Below, one piece after another: positions 6,494 through 14,499 of a stretch of DNA of 16,010 nt (positions within the stretch are counted from its first letter, which is position 1; each line of letters opens with the position of its first letter). The stretch lies in NCBI GenBank assembly GCA_029987245.1, contig DALTWG010000043.1, positions 1-16,010 of the forward strand, written 5' to 3'. The notes beneath the pieces are model-generated. The model was not told the DNA's origin. It saw only the letters and a list, made by a program, of their open reading frames with translations, and did not search any database. The translations under genes were made by a program, and so were the position numbers. This stretch comes from Methanocorpusculum sp. GTDB lineage: Archaea > Halobacteriota > Methanomicrobia > Methanomicrobiales > Methanocorpusculaceae.

Positions 6494-6820
6494 ATGGCAA
6501 GAAATATCGGCTTAAATGTTGCAGTTCCTGAAAAGGAATGCAACGATGTAAATTGTCCGTTCCACGGCAGCTTACCGGTGCGCGGCCAGGTGATTACCGG
6601 TAAGGTCGTGAGCGAACGTATGCAGGGAACCGTTGTTGTAGAGCGCAGTTTCCTTCACAAGGTCGCAAAATATGACCGTTATGAGAAGAGAAACTCCCGC
6701 ATTTCCGCACACATGGCTCCATGCCTCGACGCAAAAATCGGCGACGAGGTTAAAATTGCAGAGTGCAGACCATTGAACAAAACAACCTCTTACGTTGTTG
6801 TTGAGGTGACTCGCAAATGA
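6494..6820 (+). CDS. rps17: 30S ribosomal protein S17 (uS17)
   Basis: This 108-residue OB-fold protein is a primary 16S rRNA binder. The archaeal N-terminal extension carries C16 and C21 within CNDVNCPFHG. The OB core follows with RGQVITGKVVSERMQGTVVV (30-49) and KYDRYEKRNSRISAHM. The start ATG follows GAGGGTTAG by about six bases. Its last four bases (ATGA) overlap the rpl14 start, which suggests coupled translation. It begins after the hairpin-bearing gap and could be controlled separately from the upstream genes. Confidence 0.96.
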   Translation: MARNIGLNVAVPEKECNDVNCPFHGSLPVRGQVITGKVVSERMQGTVVVERSFLHKVAKYDRYEKRNSRISAHMAPCLDAKIGDEVKIAECRPLNKTTSYVVVEVTRK

Positions 6821-7215
6821 AGGGATTAACTTCCAAAATCCCGCGCGCACTTCAGACGGGCTCAAAGATGGTTTGTGCAGACAACACGGGCGCCCGTGTT
6901 GTTCAGATTGTATCCGTCTACGGCTACCACGGTGTCAAGAACCGGCAGCCGAAGATGGGACTTGGAGACCTTGCAACTGTTTCAGTTAAGAAAGGCACTC
7001 CGGATATGAAGAGAAAACTTGTAATGGGCGTTGTCGTCCGTCAGAAGAAAGAGTTCCGCCGCCCGAACGGACTGCGTGTCTCTTTCGAAGAAAACGCAAT
7101 GATTCTCTTAAACGAAAACCACGATCCGCGTGGAACCGACATCAAAGGTCCGGTTGCACGTGAAGTTGCAGAGCGCTTCCCGAAAGTAGGCTCTATGGCA
7201 ACTATCATTATCTAA
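6817..7215 (+). CDS. rpl14: 50S ribosomal protein L14 (uL14)
   Basis: This 132-residue five-stranded barrel protein lies at the subunit interface, where it contacts 16S rRNA and the anti-association factor aIF6. The family signature CADNTGARVVQIVSVYG (20-36) and GVVVRQKKEFRRPNGLRVSF (69-88) are clear. The length is that of archaeal and eukaryotic L14 (L23e), with the N-terminal MKGLTSKIPRALQTGS extension. The 4-base ATGA overlap with rps17 fixes the start. Confidence 0.97.
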   Translation: MKGLTSKIPRALQTGSKMVCADNTGARVVQIVSVYGYHGVKNRQPKMGLGDLATVSVKKGTPDMKRKLVMGVVVRQKKEFRRPNGLRVSFEENAMILLNENHDPRGTDIKGPVAREVAERFPKVGSMATIII

Positions 7216-7225
7216 GGTGAATAAC

Positions 7226-7591
7226 ATGGCAAGAATTTCAAGCACTCAGCCCAGAAAGCAGCGGAAGTTCCGGTACAATGCACCGATTCACGTAAAAGGC
7301 GCATTCTTACACGCACCTCTCGCAGCTGATCTTCGCGAAAAGTATGGAAAGCGTTCTTTCCGTGTTGTTACCGGCGACACTGTCAAAGTAACCCGCGGTG
7401 AATTCAAAGGCACCGAAGGCGTTGTTGACAAAGTCGACGTCAAGAACACCAAAGTCATGGTACACGGCGTCTCCGTTAAGAAAGCAAACGGCGAAGATGT
7501 CCCAAGACCGGTTGACCCGTCCAAGATAATGATTACCAAACTCAACACTAAAGATGCCAAGCGTGTTGCACGTCTCGAGGTGAAGGCATAA
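7226..7591 (+). CDS. rpl24: 50S ribosomal protein L24 (uL24, L26e type)
   Basis: This 121-residue protein is one of the first to bind 23S rRNA and lies near the tunnel exit. A KOW motif spans about residues 47-75, with GDTVKVTRGEFKGTEGVVDK at 50-69. I chose the ATG at 7226 because AAGGTGA (7214-7220) sits six bases upstream and MARISSTQPRKQRK is a normal archaeal start. An in-frame GTG at 7217 would lie within that ribosome-binding site. The TAA stop overlaps the rps4e ATG by one base. Confidence 0.96.
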   Translation: MARISSTQPRKQRKFRYNAPIHVKGAFLHAPLAADLREKYGKRSFRVVTGDTVKVTRGEFKGTEGVVDKVDVKNTKVMVHGVSVKKANGEDVPRPVDPSKIMITKLNTKDAKRVARLEVKA

Positions 7592-8310
7592 TGACCAGAA
7601 CAAAGAGAATGTCAGCATCATCCCGGTGGCAGCTTGCACGCAAAGAGCACAAATATGTTGTCTCTGTTGCAGCAGGTCCGCATGACGGCTCAGCCCTCCC
7701 GATTGGTGTATGGCTGCGTGACCACATGCACATGGCAGAAAACACCAAGGAAGTCAGAAAGATTCTCCACGACCGCCAGGTTGTCTTAAACGGACACATT
7801 GTAACCGACGAGCACATCGGAATCGACGTCTTTGATGTTATCAGCTTCCCGAAGATTAACAAGCACTACCTTATCCTTGTTGACGCAAAGGGAAGACAGA
7901 ACCAGTATGAAATCTCCGAGGAGACTGCAAAAGTCCAGCTCGTGAAAGTTGCAAACAAGACCACCATCAAAGGCGGCAAGACCCAGATTAACTTAACCTC
8001 GGGCGCAAACTTCATCGGCGAAAACACCTACAACGGCAAAGACTCCCTTGTCATCGGCTTAACCGGCGACGACCGCTTTGCAGTTATGCAGCACTTCCCG
8101 TTCGCAGTCGGCAGTTTAGCCGTCATCATCGGCGGTCAGCACACTATGAAGACCGGTAAGATTTCCAAGATTTACACGCAGGCTTCCTCTCTTCCGAACC
8201 GCATCATCCTCGAGGATGCAAACGGCGGCGAACTTGAGACCATCGAAGACTATGTTTACGTCATTGGAACTTCTGAGTCTATCCTCAAAACCTGGGGTGT
8301 TGACGCATGA
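7591..8310 (+). CDS. rps4e: 30S ribosomal protein S4e (eS4)
   Basis: This 239-residue small-subunit protein is found in archaea and eukaryotes but not bacteria. An S4-like RNA-binding segment covers about 40-100, with WLRDHMHMAENTKEVRKIL starting at residue 41. A central S4e domain follows, and a KOW motif lies near 170-200 (VGSLAVIIGGQHTMKTGKIS). It starts on the last base of rpl24 (TAATG) and ends in an ATGA overlap with rpl5. Both junctions favour coupled translation. Its presence is one of the clearest archaeal markers in the window. Confidence 0.97.
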   Translation: MTRTKRMSASSRWQLARKEHKYVVSVAAGPHDGSALPIGVWLRDHMHMAENTKEVRKILHDRQVVLNGHIVTDEHIGIDVFDVISFPKINKHYLILVDAKGRQNQYEISEETAKVQLVKVANKTTIKGGKTQINLTSGANFIGENTYNGKDSLVIGLTGDDRFAVMQHFPFAVGSLAVIIGGQHTMKTGKISKIYTQASSLPNRIILEDANGGELETIEDYVYVIGTSESILKTWGVDA

Positions 8311-8822
8311 CCGACATGCAGACTCCGTACGTTGCAAAAGTCGTTGTCCACATGGGCGTCGGCGAAGCAGGAGAGAGGCTTGTCAATGCTGAAAACATTA
8401 TGTCCGACCTCACATACGGTTCCAAACCAATCCGTTCCTACGCTAAAAACACCCTTCCGGCATTCGGTATCCGCAGAGGACAGCCGATTGGATGCAAGGT
8501 AACTCTTCGCGGACAGAAAGCAATTGATTTCCTTACCGTTGCATTAAAGACCTATGCAATCGAGCACGTCTTACATGCACGCCAGTTCGACGCAACCGGA
8601 AACTTCGGTTTCGGTATCGAAGAACACACTGACTTCCCGGGTCAGGCATATGATCCGAAGATCGGTATCTACGGTATGGATATTATCGCAGTCGTCGAGA
8701 AGAAAGGAACCAGAACCGCACGCAGAAAGATCCAGCAGAAGAAACTCAACAGCAAACTCCACGTATCCCGCGAGGAATCCATGAAGTTCGTGACTGAGAC
8801 TTTCGGAATTGAGGTAGAATAA
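8307..8822 (+). CDS. rpl5: 50S ribosomal protein L5 (uL5)
   Basis: This 171-residue protein binds 5S rRNA and helps place the central protuberance against tRNA and the small subunit. KVVVHMGVGEAGERL (11-25) and KNTLPAFGIRRGQPIGCKVT (47-66) match archaeal L5 (L11 of eukaryotes). The start is fixed by the 4-base overlap with rps4e. The frame contains a second ATG at codon 4, so MQTPYVAK is possible. One base separates its stop from rps14. Confidence 0.97.
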   Translation: MTDMQTPYVAKVVVHMGVGEAGERLVNAENIMSDLTYGSKPIRSYAKNTLPAFGIRRGQPIGCKVTLRGQKAIDFLTVALKTYAIEHVLHARQFDATGNFGFGIEEHTDFPGQAYDPKIGIYGMDIIAVVEKKGTRTARRKIQQKKLNSKLHVSREESMKFVTETFGIEVE

Positions 8823-8823
8823 A

Positions 8824-8994
8824 ATGGCAGCAAAAGACAACGGCAAAGTCCAGCAGAAAAAGTATGGCCGTGGTGCAAACCAGTGCCAGCTTTGCGGACG
8901 CAAGCAGGGTCTTGTACGCAGATACGGTATCTACCTCTGCCGCCAGTGCTTCCGCGAGTGGGCACCCACCATGGGATTTAAGAAGATGAACTAA
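8824..8994 (+). CDS. rps14: 30S ribosomal protein S14 type Z (uS14)
   Basis: This small gene encodes only 56 residues. The protein is a zinc-binding component of the small-subunit head. Four cysteines C21, C24, C39 and C42 form the zinc ribbon (CQLCGRKQG and CRQCFREWA). The C-terminal GFKKMN is typical of the archaeal and eukaryotic S29-type S14. It starts one base after the rpl5 stop. GAGGTAGAA at the end of rpl5 is the likely ribosome-binding site. The downstream 14-base gap carries the strongest ribosome-binding site in the operon. Confidence 0.97.
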   Translation: MAAKDNGKVQQKKYGRGANQCQLCGRKQGLVRRYGIYLCRQCFREWAPTMGFKKMN

Positions 8995-9008
8995 GGAGGA
9001 GAGGAAAT

Positions 9009-9401
9009 ATGACAAAACAGAATCCTATCGCAGACGCAATGAGCGCCATTAAGAATGCCGGCGACACCGGCAAACTGAAAGTGACCGTTGAGCCCGCAAG
9101 CCGCCTCTTTGGTGACATGCTTAACGTAATGAAGGAATACGGATACATCGCAGACTACGAGAAAGTTGACGACGGCAGAGGCGGTCAGTTCGAGATCACC
9201 TTAACCGGCGGCATCAACAAATGCGGTGTTATTACTCCGCGTTTCTCGGTAAAAGTCGCAGAACTCGAAGACTGGGAAATCAGATACTTACCCGGAAAAG
9301 GATTTGGCATTATCATTTTGACCACTTCCAAGGGTGTCATGTCCCATGAACAGGCACGTAAGCTCGGTATCGGTGGCGAGCTCTTAGGATACGTCTACTA
9401 A
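9009..9401 (+). CDS. rps8: 30S ribosomal protein S8 (uS8)
   Basis: This 130-residue protein binds the central domain of 16S rRNA and is essential for platform assembly. DAMSAIKNA (9-17) and the C-terminal GIIILTTSKGVMSHEQARK (about 101-119) are the family signatures. A near-perfect AAGGAGGA (8993-9000) precedes the ATG by eight bases, which suggests strong independent initiation. In bacteria S8 regulates its spc operon by binding mRNA. I see no obvious S8-like target hairpin here. Confidence 0.97.
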   Translation: MTKQNPIADAMSAIKNAGDTGKLKVTVEPASRLFGDMLNVMKEYGYIADYEKVDDGRGGQFEITLTGGINKCGVITPRFSVKVAELEDWEIRYLPGKGFGIIILTTSKGVMSHEQARKLGIGGELLGYVY

Positions 9402-9411
9402 GGTGGTTGCA

Positions 9412-9936
9412 ATGTACGAACAGATAACTGTAATCCCCGAAGGCGTAACCGTTACCTTTGACGGCGACAACGTAGTCGTAAAAGGCAAGAAGGGCGAACT
9501 CACCCGCAGAATGTTCCACCCGGCAATCACCATGAATGTCGAAGACGGAAAGTTCACTGCACAGACCGAATCCGTCAGACGCAGTGTCAAGGCACTCGTC
9601 GGCACCTACGCAGCCTTAGTCAAGGTAATGGCACACGGTGTCTCCGAAGGCTACGAGTACCACATGAAGATTGTCTACAACCACTTCCCGATTCAGGTCA
9701 AGGTCAACCCGACTGAAGTCGTTATCGGCAACTTCCTTGGTGAAAAACAGGCACGCATTGCAAAGATTGTTGAAGGCGTCAAGGTCAAACTCCAGGGCGA
9801 TGAACTCATCTTAACCGGAATCAACCGTGAAACCATCGGCAACACCGCAGCAAACATCGAACAGGCATGCAAAGTCCGCAACCGGGACCCGCGTGTTTTC
9901 CAGGATGGTATCTACCTTACCAGCAGAGGTGCTTAA
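9412..9936 (+). CDS. rpl6: 50S ribosomal protein L6 (uL6)
   Basis: This 174-residue protein lies near the factor-binding site and the sarcin-ricin loop. Two repeated L6 domains are visible. The first has PEGVTVTFDGDNVVVKGKKG. The second includes GEKQARIAKIVEGVKVKLQG and ends in the archaeal QACKVRNRDPRVFQDGIYL. The ATG at 9412 is preferred over the in-frame GTG at 9403 because AAGGTGG (9400-9406) is the ribosome-binding site and MYEQITVIPEG is a standard start. Three bases separate it from rpl32e. Confidence 0.96.
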   Translation: MYEQITVIPEGVTVTFDGDNVVVKGKKGELTRRMFHPAITMNVEDGKFTAQTESVRRSVKALVGTYAALVKVMAHGVSEGYEYHMKIVYNHFPIQVKVNPTEVVIGNFLGEKQARIAKIVEGVKVKLQGDELILTGINRETIGNTAANIEQACKVRNRDPRVFQDGIYLTSRGA

Positions 9937-9939
9937 ATC

Positions 9940-10443
9940 ATGGTATCTGAAATCAAGAGATTACTCAAAGCCCGCGAGGCAAAGAGAGCAAACTTCTACC
10001 GTCAGACACTCCAGACCAAAGTAAAGCTCGCTGACACCTGGAGAAGACCAAGAGGTCTGCACTCCAAGCAGCGGATGTACTTCCAGGCAAAGGGCGCACA
10101 CCCGCAGACCGGATTCGGTTCCCCGAAGGCAGTTCGCGGATTCCACCCGAGCGGATACCGTGAAGTTCTCGTCTTCACTGCTGCAGAACTTGCAGATGTC
10201 GACCCGGCAACCACCGCTGTCAGAATCGGCGGCTCCGTTGGCGGCGCAAAGCGCATCGCAATCCAGACCGAAGCTGAAAAACTCGGCATCAAGGTCTTAA
10301 ACAAAAAGGAAATTGCAGCACCGGTAAAAGTCGAAGCAGCACCGGCACCGGCAGAAGAGCCGAAGGCAGAAGACAAGAAGGCCGCAAAAACAGCCAAGAA
10401 AACAGCCAAAAAAGCAGCAAAAGAAGAGGTGAAGAATGACTGA
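9940..10443 (+). CDS. rpl32e: 50S ribosomal protein L32e (eL32) with Lys/Ala-rich tail
   Basis: This 167-residue large-subunit protein is absent from bacteria. The core TWRRPRGLHSKQR (33-45), then GFGSPKAVRGFHPSGYREV (58-76), matches L32e. Residues 127-167 form a low-complexity tail rich in Ala, Pro, Glu and Lys, with repeated KKAAK/KKTAK blocks near 146-161. Typical archaeal L32e is shorter, so the tail is an extra. It may bind rRNA electrostatically. The frame overlaps rpl19e by eight bases (10436-10443). Confidence 0.96.
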   Translation: MVSEIKRLLKAREAKRANFYRQTLQTKVKLADTWRRPRGLHSKQRMYFQAKGAHPQTGFGSPKAVRGFHPSGYREVLVFTAAELADVDPATTAVRIGGSVGGAKRIAIQTEAEKLGIKVLNKKEIAAPVKVEAAPAPAEEPKAEDKKAAKTAKKTAKKAAKEEVKND

Positions 10444-10888
10444 TTTAGCTTCCCAGAGAAGACTTGCAGCAGCTGTTCTCGGATGCGGTGAAAACCGTGT
10501 CTGGTTCAACCCGGAGAAACTTTCCGACATTCAGAATGCAATGTCCCGCGAAGATATCCGCAACCTCATTGCTGAAGGTGCAATTTCCACCCACCAGAAA
10601 CAGGGTATTTCCCGCGGAAGAGCACGGGTAAGAGACCAGAAACGCTCTTACGGCCACATCAAGGGTGCAGGACGCAGATCCGGTGCCAAGGGTGCACGCA
10701 CTCCGTCTAAAGAGCAGTGGATCAAAAAGATTCGTGCACAGCGCCGCGAGCTTCGCGCGCAGCGTGATGCAGGAACTATCACTGCAACCGAATACCGCAG
10801 ACTTTACCGCCGCGCAGCAGGCGGTCAGTTCAGAAACGTTGCTCACATGAAAACGCAGATTGAGCTCGTTACCTCCCGGAGGGACTAA
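10436..10888 (+). CDS. rpl19e: 50S ribosomal protein L19e (eL19)
   Basis: This 150-residue archaeal/eukaryotic protein has a long helical C-terminus that can form an inter-subunit bridge. The start TDLASQRRLAAAVLGCGENR (2-21) and then VWFNPEKL (22-29) are diagnostic. The middle basic segment GISRGRARVRDQKR (59-72) and the run RAQRRELRAQRDAG follow. It overlaps the end of rpl32e by eight bases, and GAAGAGGTGAAG within that tail is the ribosome-binding site. The dense Arg/Lys content is normal for the family. Confidence 0.97.
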   Translation: MTDLASQRRLAAAVLGCGENRVWFNPEKLSDIQNAMSREDIRNLIAEGAISTHQKQGISRGRARVRDQKRSYGHIKGAGRRSGAKGARTPSKEQWIKKIRAQRRELRAQRDAGTITATEYRRLYRRAAGGQFRNVAHMKTQIELVTSRRD

Positions 10889-10891
10889 ACT

Positions 10892-11416
10892 ATGGCAACT
10901 AATGGAAGATACTTTGTCCAGTTCAGAAGACGCCGGGAAGGCAAGACTGACTACTACCAGCGCCAGCGGTTAATTGTCTCCGGCGAAAACCGTATGGTTA
11001 TCCGCAAGACCAACCGTCATATCATCATTCAGCTTGTTGCTGCAAAGATGGAAGGCGACTACACGCTCGTTGCTGTCAACAGCAAGGAACTTGAGTCCTA
11101 CGGATACAAGGGATACCTTGGAAACACCCCGGCAGCCTACTTAACCGGCATGCTGTTTGCGGTCCGCGCCAAGAAGGCAGGATACGAAAACGCTATTGCC
11201 GATATCGGACTGCAGGTTGCATCTGTCGGTGCACGTGTGTTTGCAGCAGTTAAAGGCGCTGTTGAGGCAGGATTCGAAGTTCCGGTCGGAGAAGACATTC
11301 TCCCGGACGATGACCGCTGCAACGGTTCTGTGATTGCAGAATATGACGACCGCTTCAAGGACCTCAAGGAAAACGTTGAGGCAACTAAGAAGGCAATTAT
11401 GAAGGAGCTGGAGTAA
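10892..11416 (+). CDS. rpl18: 50S ribosomal protein L18 (uL18)
   Basis: This 174-residue protein binds 5S rRNA together with L5. RREGKTDYYQRQRLIVSGEN (14-33) and then TNRHIIIQLV are typical of archaeal L18 (L5 of eukaryotes). The segment PAAYLTGMLFAVRAKKAGYE (about 69-88) is also conserved. It starts three bases after rpl19e. The TCCCGGAGGGAC (10877-10887) supplies the ribosome-binding site inside the end of rpl19e. One base separates it from rps5. Confidence 0.97.
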   Translation: MATNGRYFVQFRRRREGKTDYYQRQRLIVSGENRMVIRKTNRHIIIQLVAAKMEGDYTLVAVNSKELESYGYKGYLGNTPAAYLTGMLFAVRAKKAGYENAIADIGLQVASVGARVFAAVKGAVEAGFEVPVGEDILPDDDRCNGSVIAEYDDRFKDLKENVEATKKAIMKELE

Positions 11417-11417
11417 A

Positions 11418-12035
11418 ATGGCTTACGAACAGGAGGAATGGGTTCCGGTCACCGGTCTTGGCAAAAAAGTCATGGCAGGGGAGTTTGCAAACTTCGATGA
11501 AGTTCTTGCATACGGTGTCCCAATCAAAGAGGCAGGCATTGTCGATGCAATGCTGCCGGATCTTGTTGACGAAGTTCTCTGCATTGACATGATGCAGCGT
11601 ATGACTGACTCCGGACGCCGTATTAAATTCCGGGCTGTCGTCGTAATCGGCAACAAGGATGGATATATCGGATTCGGCCAGGGCAAGGATGTCCAGGTCG
11701 GAACTGCAATCAAGAAGGCAATCACCGCCGCAAAACTTTCTATCGTCAAGGTAAAGAGAGGCTGCGGTTCCTGGGAATGCGGCTGCGGTCAGAAGCACTC
11801 TGTACCGTGGGAGGTTACCGGCAAGGCAGGATCTGTCACCGTTACTTTAAAGCCGGCGCCGAAGGGAATCGGTCTTGTGACCGGTGATGTCGGTAAGAAG
11901 GTACTTGCACTTGCAGGCATTCACGATGTCTGGGTTATGACCAGCGGTCAGACCAGAACCACGCTGAACTATGCAAAGGCAACCTACGAAGCACTTCGTG
12001 CAACGAATGAAATCAGAATCGGAGGAAGAGACTAA
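11418..12035 (+). CDS. rps5: 30S ribosomal protein S5 (uS5)
   Basis: This 205-residue protein of the decoding-fidelity region has an N-terminal double-stranded-RNA-binding-like domain (about 50-115), with GRRIKFRAVVVIGNKDGYIG at 67-86. The C-terminal S5 domain contains KPAPKGIGLVTGDVGKKVL. The four-cysteine stretch CGSWECGCG (about 115-123) occurs in archaeal and eukaryotic (S2) members. Its ATG is immediately after the rpl18 stop, preceded by AAGGAGCTGGAG. Its TAA overlaps the rpl30 ATG by one base. Confidence 0.97.
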   Translation: MAYEQEEWVPVTGLGKKVMAGEFANFDEVLAYGVPIKEAGIVDAMLPDLVDEVLCIDMMQRMTDSGRRIKFRAVVVIGNKDGYIGFGQGKDVQVGTAIKKAITAAKLSIVKVKRGCGSWECGCGQKHSVPWEVTGKAGSVTVTLKPAPKGIGLVTGDVGKKVLALAGIHDVWVMTSGQTRTTLNYAKATYEALRATNEIRIGGRD

Positions 12036-12496
12036 TGTACGCAGTAGTTCAGGTCAGAGGTGTGGTTAACACCCGCCGCGACATCAAAGAGACTCTGAAG
12101 ATGCTCAGACTCCACCACATCAACCACTGTGTCTTGATTCCGGAGACTCCGGAATACCTTGGTATGATCCGCAAGGCAAAAGATTTCATCGCTTTCGGTG
12201 AGGTCGATGCAGCAACGCTTGCAACCATCCTTGAGACCAGAGGAAGACTTACCGGCAACAAGCCGTTAACTGATGAATACGTCAAGGCAAACACCAAGTA
12301 CGCAACCATTGCAGAACTTGCAGCAGCAATTATCAATGGCGAACTGCGCATGAAAGATGTTCCGGAGCTCAAGCCGGTGCTTCGTATGCACCCGCCGCGC
12401 AAAGGATATAAATCTACAAAGCGTACATATGTACAGGGCGGTGCCCTTGGATACTACGGCAAGGAGATTAATGAGCTTCTTGTCAAGATGAGGTAA
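12035..12496 (+). CDS. rpl30: 50S ribosomal protein L30 (uL30, archaeal long type)
   Basis: At 153 residues this is the long archaeal L30, comparable to eukaryotic L7 rather than the ~60-residue bacterial form. The start MYAVVQVRGVVNTRRDIKET and the tract TLKMLRLHHINHCVLIPETP (20-39) are diagnostic. A C-terminal extension ends in PPRKGYKSTKRTYVQGGALG. The start overlaps the rps5 stop (TAATG), and GGAGGAAGA upstream is the ribosome-binding site. Five bases follow to rpl15. Confidence 0.97.
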   Translation: MYAVVQVRGVVNTRRDIKETLKMLRLHHINHCVLIPETPEYLGMIRKAKDFIAFGEVDAATLATILETRGRLTGNKPLTDEYVKANTKYATIAELAAAIINGELRMKDVPELKPVLRMHPPRKGYKSTKRTYVQGGALGYYGKEINELLVKMR

Positions 12497-12501
12497 GAAA
12501 C

Positions 12502-12927
12502 ATGCCAGTAAATAAGCGTTCAAAGTTCCGGGGTTCCCGCACTTGCGGCGGAGGCACTCACAAGAACCGCCGCGGTGCAGGTAACCGCGGAGGCCGCGGA
12601 GCAGCAGGATGGAGAGACCACAACTTCACCCGTTTCTACTTCTTAGGAAGAACCGAGGGCAAGCACGGTTTCGTTTGCAAGACTTCCTATTCCTGGGAGG
12701 TTCTTGACATCGGCGACATTGACCAGATGGTCGATGACCTTGTAGCACGCGGTATCGCAACTGCAAACGGTGATGTAATCACTCTGGATGCAGCTGCAAT
12801 CGGTGTCGAGAAGGTTCTCGGCGGCGGTCAGGTCACTCACAAATTCGACATCACTGCAGAGGCTTTCTCTGAGAGTGCTGTTGCAAAAATTGAGGAGAAG
12901 GGCGGAAACGCCATCTTCTCAGAATAA
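12502..12927 (+). CDS. rpl15: 50S ribosomal protein L15 (uL15)
   Basis: This 141-residue protein has a long basic, glycine-rich N-terminal arm that penetrates the rRNA core of the large subunit. RSKFRGSRTCGGGTHKNRRG (6-25), followed by AGNRGGRGAAG, is typical of archaeal L15. GEKVLGGGQVTHKFDITAEA-like sequence (VEKVLGGGQVTHKFDITAEA, about 105-124) forms the globular C-terminal part. It precedes secY by 17 bases, the usual archaeal arrangement. Confidence 0.97.
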   Translation: MPVNKRSKFRGSRTCGGGTHKNRRGAGNRGGRGAAGWRDHNFTRFYFLGRTEGKHGFVCKTSYSWEVLDIGDIDQMVDDLVARGIATANGDVITLDAAAIGVEKVLGGGQVTHKFDITAEAFSESAVAKIEEKGGNAIFSE

Positions 12928-12944
12928 TTTTAAAGGTATAACTC

Positions 12945-14378
12945 ATGGGACAACTGTTAGATCGAATGGAACCACTGCTGGCTAGAATGCCGACAGTCAA
13001 GCCGCCGGAGGGGCACGTGCACTTCAAGAACAAGCTGCTGTGGACCGCCGGCGTTCTGCTTATATACTTTGCATTAACCAATATCCCGCTTTTCGGGCTT
13101 GGCGGTACTGCAACAGATATGTTTGAGTACTACCGTGCGCTTCTCGCCGGTACGAGTGGAACTCTGATGCATTTGGGTATCGGTCCTATTGTTACTGCAT
13201 CTATCGTTTTACAGCTCTTACGCGGAGCAGATCTGATTAAGATTAATACGTCTGATCAGCGCGGTCAGGTTCTGTATATGGGTCTGCAGAAGCTCCTTAT
13301 CTTCGTAATGATTATTATCGAGGCCGTTCCGAACTTATTCGGATGGATTACGGCTGATACGTCCCTTTTCGGCGGTAACACTGTATTGGTTACTTTCCTG
13401 CTTTTCCTGCAGATTTGTATCGGCGGTGTTCTCATCATGTTCATGGATGAGGTCGTTTCGAAGTGGGGTATCGGCTCGGGTGTCGGTCTTTTCATTATCG
13501 CAGGAGTTGCCCAGGGTCTTGTTAACGGTCTGTTTAACTGGGAGATTACGGCAGGCGGGGACGGGTATCCGACCGGTTTCTTCCCGCGTCTTGTCATGGT
13601 GTTAATGGACGGTAAGGATTTCATCGGCTATTTCGGTCTGTATATTCTTGCGCTTGTTACAACTGTGGTGCTGTTCTTCGTGATTGTTTACGTTGAGTCG
13701 ACGAGAATCGAGATTCCGCTCGCTCACGCAAATGTGCGGGGAGCGCGTTCCAGATTCCCGGTTAAGCTTGTGTATGCCAGTGTTTTACCGATGATTTTAG
13801 TGCGTGTGCTTCAGGCAAACGTGCAGATGATTGGTATGATTCTGTCCAGAGCGGGATGTAATGTCCTTGGTGAATTCAATGGTACTACGCCGTTAAACGG
13901 TATTATGTGGTTCCTGGCACCAATCAACCAGCCTCAGGACTGGATGTGGTGGCTGAGTGATTTCACGGGCGCGGGTCATGCTGTATGGGAGGTTATTCTC
14001 CGTTTAGGTATTGATGTCTGTGTCATGGTTCTGGGCGGCGCTCTGTTTGCAGTGTTCTGGGTTAAGACTGCGGGTCTTGATTCCAAGCATGTTGCAGCGC
14101 AGATTCAGCGTTCCGGTATGCAGATTCCGGGTTACCGCAGAAGCCCTGCAGTACTTGAGAGATATTTAGACAGGTATATTCCACGTGTCACTGTAATAGG
14201 TGGTGTGTTCATTGGTCTGTTGTCTGTTGCGGCCAACATGCTTGGTATCATTGGTTTTGTCGGTGGTACGGGTCTGTTGCTGACGGTTTCGATTATCTAC
14301 CGTCTGTATGAGCAGATTGCCAATGAGCAGATGATGGAAATGTATCCGTTCATGCGCGGTTTCTTCAATAAGGAGTAA
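12945..14378 (+). CDS. secY: Preprotein translocase subunit SecY (Sec61 alpha)
   Basis: This 477-residue integral membrane protein is the channel through which secretory and membrane proteins cross or enter the membrane. Ten hydrophobic segments can be read, near residues 30-51, 72-92, 111-134, 146-168, 175-195, 228-251, 273-300, 347-373, 414-437 and 438-455. GPIVTASIVLQLL (80-92) is the conserved TM2 region, and the plug region lies just before it. The cytosolic loop with RSRFPVKLVYASVLP (268-282) corresponds to the ribosome-binding loop and TM7. GMQIPGYRRSP (391-401) marks the second ribosome-contact loop. The N-terminus resembles other euryarchaeal SecY. AAAGGT before the ATG is the ribosome-binding site. 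Codon choice is less biased than in the ribosomal genes. It is the last gene before a strong terminator. Confidence 0.98.
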   Translation: MGQLLDRMEPLLARMPTVKPPEGHVHFKNKLLWTAGVLLIYFALTNIPLFGLGGTATDMFEYYRALLAGTSGTLMHLGIGPIVTASIVLQLLRGADLIKINTSDQRGQVLYMGLQKLLIFVMIIIEAVPNLFGWITADTSLFGGNTVLVTFLLFLQICIGGVLIMFMDEVVSKWGIGSGVGLFIIAGVAQGLVNGLFNWEITAGGDGYPTGFFPRLVMVLMDGKDFIGYFGLYILALVTTVVLFFVIVYVESTRIEIPLAHANVRGARSRFPVKLVYASVLPMILVRVLQANVQMIGMILSRAGCNVLGEFNGTTPLNGIMWFLAPINQPQDWMWWLSDFTGAGHAVWEVILRLGIDVCVMVLGGALFAVFWVKTAGLDSKHVAAQIQRSGMQIPGYRRSPAVLERYLDRYIPRVTVIGGVFIGLLSVAANMLGIIGFVGGTGLLLTVSIIYRLYEQIANEQMMEMYPFMRGFFNKE

Positions 14379-14394
14379 GCGCGTTGTTTGTCTT

Positions 14395-14460
14395 CTGAGG
14401 GGGTTTTACCCCTCAGGTTATACCCTTTTGTGTTTTTGTGTTCTTTTTTCTGGTTGTTTG
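14395..14460 (+). terminator. Hairpin and T-rich terminator after secY
   Basis: CTGAGGGG (14395-14402) pairs perfectly with CCCCTCAG (14409-14416) around a 6-base loop. A strongly T-rich stretch follows (runs at 14425-14428, 14432-14436, 14441-14448 and onward). It lies 16 bases after the secY stop. Archaeal termination often needs only the T-run, so the combination should stop the ribosomal transcript efficiently. Confidence 0.85.
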
Positions 14461-14499
14461 TTTTTCGTGAGAGCGCGTAAGAGACCTTAATACTCGCAT

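Noticed and set aside
7217..7225. Upstream GTG start for rpl24
   Set aside because: The GTG lies within the AAGGTGA ribosome-binding site that serves the ATG at 7226.
9403..9411. Upstream GTG start for rpl6
   Set aside because: The GTG lies within the AAGGTGG ribosome-binding site that serves the ATG at 9412.
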